Source: JACCUZ01 sp038246575
GTDB lineage: Bacteria > Actinomycetota > Actinomycetes > JACCUZ01
Assembly (NCBI GenBank): GCA_038246575.1
Contig: JBBRVU010000103.1
Location: 1 to 14,201, forward strand
Direction of reading: 5' to 3'
DNA: 14,201 bases
The position numbers and the translations under genes were made by a program. Shown in pieces: positions 11,987 to 14,201 of this stretch. Numbering within the stretch: the first letter of the stretch is position 1; each line of letters begins with the position of its first letter. The notes under the pieces were generated by a model, which searched no databases, was not told where the DNA came from, and saw nothing but the letters and a program-made list of their open reading frames with translations.

Positions 11987-12562
11987 ATGACCGATGACGT
12001 CAACACCATCGTCTCGGGGATCGGCCCAAAGGTCAGACGACTCCGCAAGGAGGCCGGACTCTCGCTGGCGCAGCTTGCAGAGATCAGCCGAGTGTCTGCC
12101 GCTGCGATCCACAAGATCGAGCAGAGCGGGATGACACCTACCATCACCACGTTGCTCAAGGTCGCTGGTGCGCTCGGTCGCCCGATCAGCTTCTTCGTCG
12201 ACGAGGAAGAGGTGTCGGCAGACCCGACGGCCTACACCCCTGCGGCGGAGCAACGGCGGATCCTCACATCCCATACCGGCATCGACCTCGCGGGCATCTC
12301 CGGTCCCTATGGCCGCTTCCTGCTTGCCGGGGCCAGAGCCACGGTCGTCGCGGGCGCCAGCAGCGGCGACACCCCCCTCGAGCACCCCGGTGAGGAGCTG
12401 GTGTACGTGCTCGACGGGCAGTTGGAGTTCGAGGTCAATGCCCGCACTATCCGGCTGAGCAGCGGCGACGCCCTGCACTTCCGCACCGTGCAGCCGCATG
12501 CATGGCGAAACCCCGGCAAGCGTGATGCCGTCGCGCTGTGGATGGCCCTGCGGCCCCAGTAG
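11987..12562 (+). CDS. XRE-family transcriptional regulator with C-terminal cupin sensor
   Basis: A 191-residue cytoplasmic regulator. Residues 12-68 form an XRE helix-turn-helix: 'IGPKVRRLRKEAGLSLAQLA', then 'VSAAAIHKIEQSGMTPTITT' as the recognition helix region. Residues 108-188 form a single cupin barrel with 'EHPGEELVYVLDGQLEFEV' (132-150) and 'SGDALHFRTVQPHAWRN' (159-175); His133, Glu137 and His171 are likely metal or ligand residues. Such proteins (PuuR/SutR-like architecture) respond to small metabolites. ATG at 11987 is chosen for GAGGAG at 11971-11976 and the HTH position; the frame is open upstream but without similarity. It is divergent from the flavoprotein gene and upstream of the amidohydrolase, so it may control either or both. 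The ligand is unknown; a thiol, sulfonate or nitrogen compound would fit the neighbourhood. Confidence 0.9.
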   Translation: MTDDVNTIVSGIGPKVRRLRKEAGLSLAQLAEISRVSAAAIHKIEQSGMTPTITTLLKVAGALGRPISFFVDEEEVSADPTAYTPAAEQRRILTSHTGIDLAGISGPYGRFLLAGARATVVAGASSGDTPLEHPGEELVYVLDGQLEFEVNARTIRLSSGDALHFRTVQPHAWRNPGKRDAVALWMALRPQ

Positions 12563-12649
12563 CCCGGGTCAGGTGAGCGTGCCGGGGAGACGTTTCCTAT
12601 ACGAGATAAGTGTCTTGCATCCGACACGTCCCAGGGGTAGCGTCGGAGG
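12563..12649 (+). promoter_or_regulatory. Probable promoter/operator before the amidohydrolase gene
   Basis: This 87-base gap holds an A/T-rich TATACGAGATAAG (12598-12610), a possible -10 area, and an inverted repeat GTGTC-N8-GACAC (12610-12614 and 12623-12627; AAGTGTC and GACACGT pair at six of seven positions). A GGAGG directly abuts the ATG at 12650 and is too close to work well; the purine run AGGGG at 12633-12637 is better placed. Suggests separate, regulated transcription of the last two genes. Confidence 0.4.
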
Positions 12650-13483
12650 ATGACCTCACAGTTGATCAACGACGCGCACCGGCACATCGGCGTACTACCT
12701 GCTTTCCCTTTCTACGGAGGCCCGCCGACGCACCCTGACATCCTGGCCCGAGGAACCGTGGCCGAGTTGATCGCAGACCTCGACGCGGAGGGAACCGAAC
12801 GCGCCTTGGTCCTGCCCAACTACGGCGTGCCGCAGGCAGATGTCTCGTTCTCATTCAACGAACTGGTCCTCGAGGCGGCAGCGGCCGACGACCGCATCCG
12901 GTGCGGTCTGTGGGTGTCGCCACGACCCCAGGACGCGGAGCTCAACGCCGCTGCGCTCGCCCTCGTCACCGAACCCGGAGTGGTGGCACTGAAGACCAGC
13001 TTCCTGCTCGGCGGCCGACCCGACGACCCTGAGTGCGAGCCACAGATCGACCAGATCTTCGCGACCGCACGCACACACAATCTCGTGGTCCATGTCCACA
13101 CCTCGGCGGGAGCCGCATCCGACATCGACCAGGTCGGACAGCTGGTGGACAAGTACGGCGACGACGTCAAGATCCACCTGGTCCACATGGGTGGCGGGGT
13201 GAGCGGTCACATCAAGCTCATCAGCCAGCGGTTCTTCGACTGGATCGAGGCCGGCAAGCAGGTCTACACCGACACCAGCTGGGCGATCGGGTTCGCTCCT
13301 CGCTGGCTGGCCAGCGAGATCGAGCGGCGCGGCATCGGCCAGGACCGGGTCCTATTCGCGAGCGACGAGCCCTGGGGCGACTACGCGGGCGAGCTGGCCC
13401 GGATGCGTGCCGCGACGGGCGACGGGCAGCTTGAGAACCTGATGTTGCGCGACAACTATGCCGCCCTCTACGACAGGCCCTAG
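12650..13483 (+). CDS. Amidohydrolase-family metal-dependent hydrolase (amidohydrolase 2 type)
   Basis: A 277-residue TIM-barrel hydrolase. 'NDAHRHIG' (7-14) gives the HxH metal pair (His10, His12). 'VALKTSFLLGG' (112-122) follows strand 4. 'LVVHVHTS' (145-152) supplies His148/His150 and 'IHLVHMGGG' (175-183) supplies His179. 'VLFASDEPWGDY' (234-245) carries the catalytic Asp239. This is the PF04909 pattern shared by ACMSD-type decarboxylases and lactone hydrolases, so either a hydrolase or a decarboxylase is possible. The substrate cannot be read from sequence. It lies 87 bases after the XRE-cupin gene and 22 bases before the DUF1348 gene, so the latter two are probably co-transcribed. The start is set by the conserved N-terminal HxH motif. 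Confidence 0.88.
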   Translation: MTSQLINDAHRHIGVLPAFPFYGGPPTHPDILARGTVAELIADLDAEGTERALVLPNYGVPQADVSFSFNELVLEAAAADDRIRCGLWVSPRPQDAELNAAALALVTEPGVVALKTSFLLGGRPDDPECEPQIDQIFATARTHNLVVHVHTSAGAASDIDQVGQLVDKYGDDVKIHLVHMGGGVSGHIKLISQRFFDWIEAGKQVYTDTSWAIGFAPRWLASEIERRGIGQDRVLFASDEPWGDYAGELARMRAATGDGQLENLMLRDNYAALYDRP

Positions 13484-13505
13484 GCCACCCAACCGAGGAG
13501 CTGCT

Positions 13506-13961
13506 GTGCCCCGCCCGCCGCTACCGCCGTTCACCGCTGAGACCGCGCGCGCAAAGGTGCAAGGGGCCGAGGATGCCTGGAACACCCGCGACGCCGAACG
13601 TGTCGCTCTCGCCTACACCGAGAACTCGCTCTGGCGCAACCGCGACCGGTTCGTCACCGGCCGCGCGGAGATCGTAGCGTTCTTGCGACAGAAGTGGGAG
13701 CGCGAGCTCGACTACGCGCTGCGCAAAGAACTGTGGGCCCACACCGGGAACCGCATCGCGGTCCGGTTCCAGTACGAGAGCCACGACGCCGCAGGGCAGT
13801 GGTGGCGGAGCTACGGCAACGAGCTGTGGGAATTCAACGAGGAGGGCCTGATGCACCGGCGAGAAGCCAGCATCAACGACCTGTCCATCGACGAGACAGC
13901 CCGTCGCATCCACGGCCCGCGTCCCGAGGCCGAGCGCGGTATTGCCCTCCCTCTTGCCTAG
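13506..13961 (+). CDS. DUF1348 family protein (NTF2/SnoaL-like fold)
   Basis: A 151-residue protein recognised as DUF1348 by 'PRPPLPPFTAETARAKVQ' at the N-terminus, 'EDAWNTRDAERVALAYTENS' (about 23-42), 'LWRNRDRFVTGRAEIVAFL', 'KWERELDYALRKELWAH', 'NRIAVRFQYE', 'GQWWRSYGNELWEF' and 'GLMHRREASINDLSI'. It is widespread in bacteria and fungi with no established function; the cone-shaped NTF2-like fold could bind a small hydrophobic ligand. Start is GTG at 13506 with GAGGAG at 13495-13500; the longer frame upstream overlaps the amidohydrolase and lacks family similarity. Probably the second gene of a two-gene unit with the amidohydrolase. Confidence 0.92.
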   Translation: MPRPPLPPFTAETARAKVQGAEDAWNTRDAERVALAYTENSLWRNRDRFVTGRAEIVAFLRQKWERELDYALRKELWAHTGNRIAVRFQYESHDAAGQWWRSYGNELWEFNEEGLMHRREASINDLSIDETARRIHGPRPEAERGIALPLA

Positions 13962-14201
13962 TTGCCTCTGGTGGCCGATGCCCAGGGGGTTGTCTCACCG
14001 CGGTGATCGCGCATGGGCACGACGCACTCCATAGATGCTGTTTGAAGAGAGCTCGAGCTCGGCCGGCTCCGCCGTCCGAGTGCTGCAGCGTTGGGGAGGC
14101 AGTGGCAGGTCGTGTCACGAAAGGCCGAGGGCCGGCTCACGAGCAGACATGCACACGCGGCCGTCTCTGGATCCTGGGCTGTTGCAACAGTCCCGCGTCG
14201 A
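13962..14201. other. Non-coding tail with three perfect 12-base palindromes
   Basis: I see no convincing gene on either strand in the final 240 bases; open frames here lack similarity and ribosome sites. The segment contains TCACCGCGGTGA (13995-14006), GAGCTCGAGCTC (14049-14060) and CTGTTGCAACAG (14179-14190), each a perfect palindrome. The first sits within an outer pair TGCCCA (13979-13984) / TGGGCA (14014-14019) and could be part of a terminator for the DUF1348 gene. The last resembles operators of dimeric regulators and may control a gene beyond the window. Confidence 0.45.

Noticed and set aside
1..14201. Mobile elements, CRISPR arrays, rRNA or tRNA genes
   Set aside because: No transposase or integrase motifs, no regularly spaced direct repeats, no tRNA-like cloverleaf or rRNA sequence seen on either strand.

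Overview
The window reads as a chromosome or megaplasmid segment of a high-G+C actinobacterium. Evidence for this is the strongly G/C-biased third codon positions, frequent GTG starts, tightly overlapping ATGA/GTGA junctions, and protein families typical of mycobacteria, nocardioforms and pseudonocardias. The host is an inference; there is no rRNA, tRNA or taxonomic marker here.

Layout. (1) Positions 1-2132 carry three members of the conserved 'Nit1C / nitrogen-starvation' cluster (MSMEG_0566-0572, Synechocystis sll0783-0787): the C-terminal half of the radical SAM protein, a GNAT acetyltransferase, and a convergently placed AIR-synthase-like (PurM-fold) protein. (2) Positions 2177-9103 are one compact plus-strand operon of six genes whose ends overlap by 4-10 bases: phosphosulfolactate synthase (ComA), an unrecognised 303-residue cysteine-containing protein, an aspartase/fumarase-superfamily lyase, a D-cysteine-desulfhydrase-like PLP enzyme, a second argininosuccinate-lyase-like superfamily member, and a DUF1116 (AllG/YlbE-like) protein. 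ComA + two lyases + PLP enzyme is the gene set of bacterial coenzyme M biosynthesis (xcbB1/C1/D1/E1 of Xanthobacter autotrophicus Py2). (3) Positions 9105-11784 are on the minus strand: a CoA-disulfide-reductase-like flavoprotein, an 84-residue unknown, an Sll0783/MSMEG_0572-family protein (again the Nit1C system), a double hairpin, and an OsmC-like thiol protein that appears to lack a normal start codon. (4) Positions 11987-13961 are on the plus strand: an XRE-cupin regulator divergent from the flavoprotein, a metal-dependent amidohydrolase and a DUF1348 (NTF2-like) protein. The last 240 bases have no gene but contain three perfect 12-base palindromes.

How it may work together. ComA would add sulfite to phosphoenolpyruvate, the first lyase would eliminate phosphate, and the PLP enzyme, second lyase and possibly the two extra proteins would complete decarboxylation, thiol insertion and reduction to give 2-mercaptoethanesulfonate (coenzyme M) or a related sulfonate thiol. 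The flavoprotein disulfide reductase and OsmC protein fit thiol maintenance. No known coenzyme M consumer (epoxyalkane:CoM transferase, 2-ketopropyl-CoM carboxylase, alkene monooxygenase) is in the window. The flanking Nit1C genes make nitrile, cyanide or nitrogen-starvation metabolism the nearest candidate context. The most notable feature is this linkage, together with the extra operon members of unknown role.
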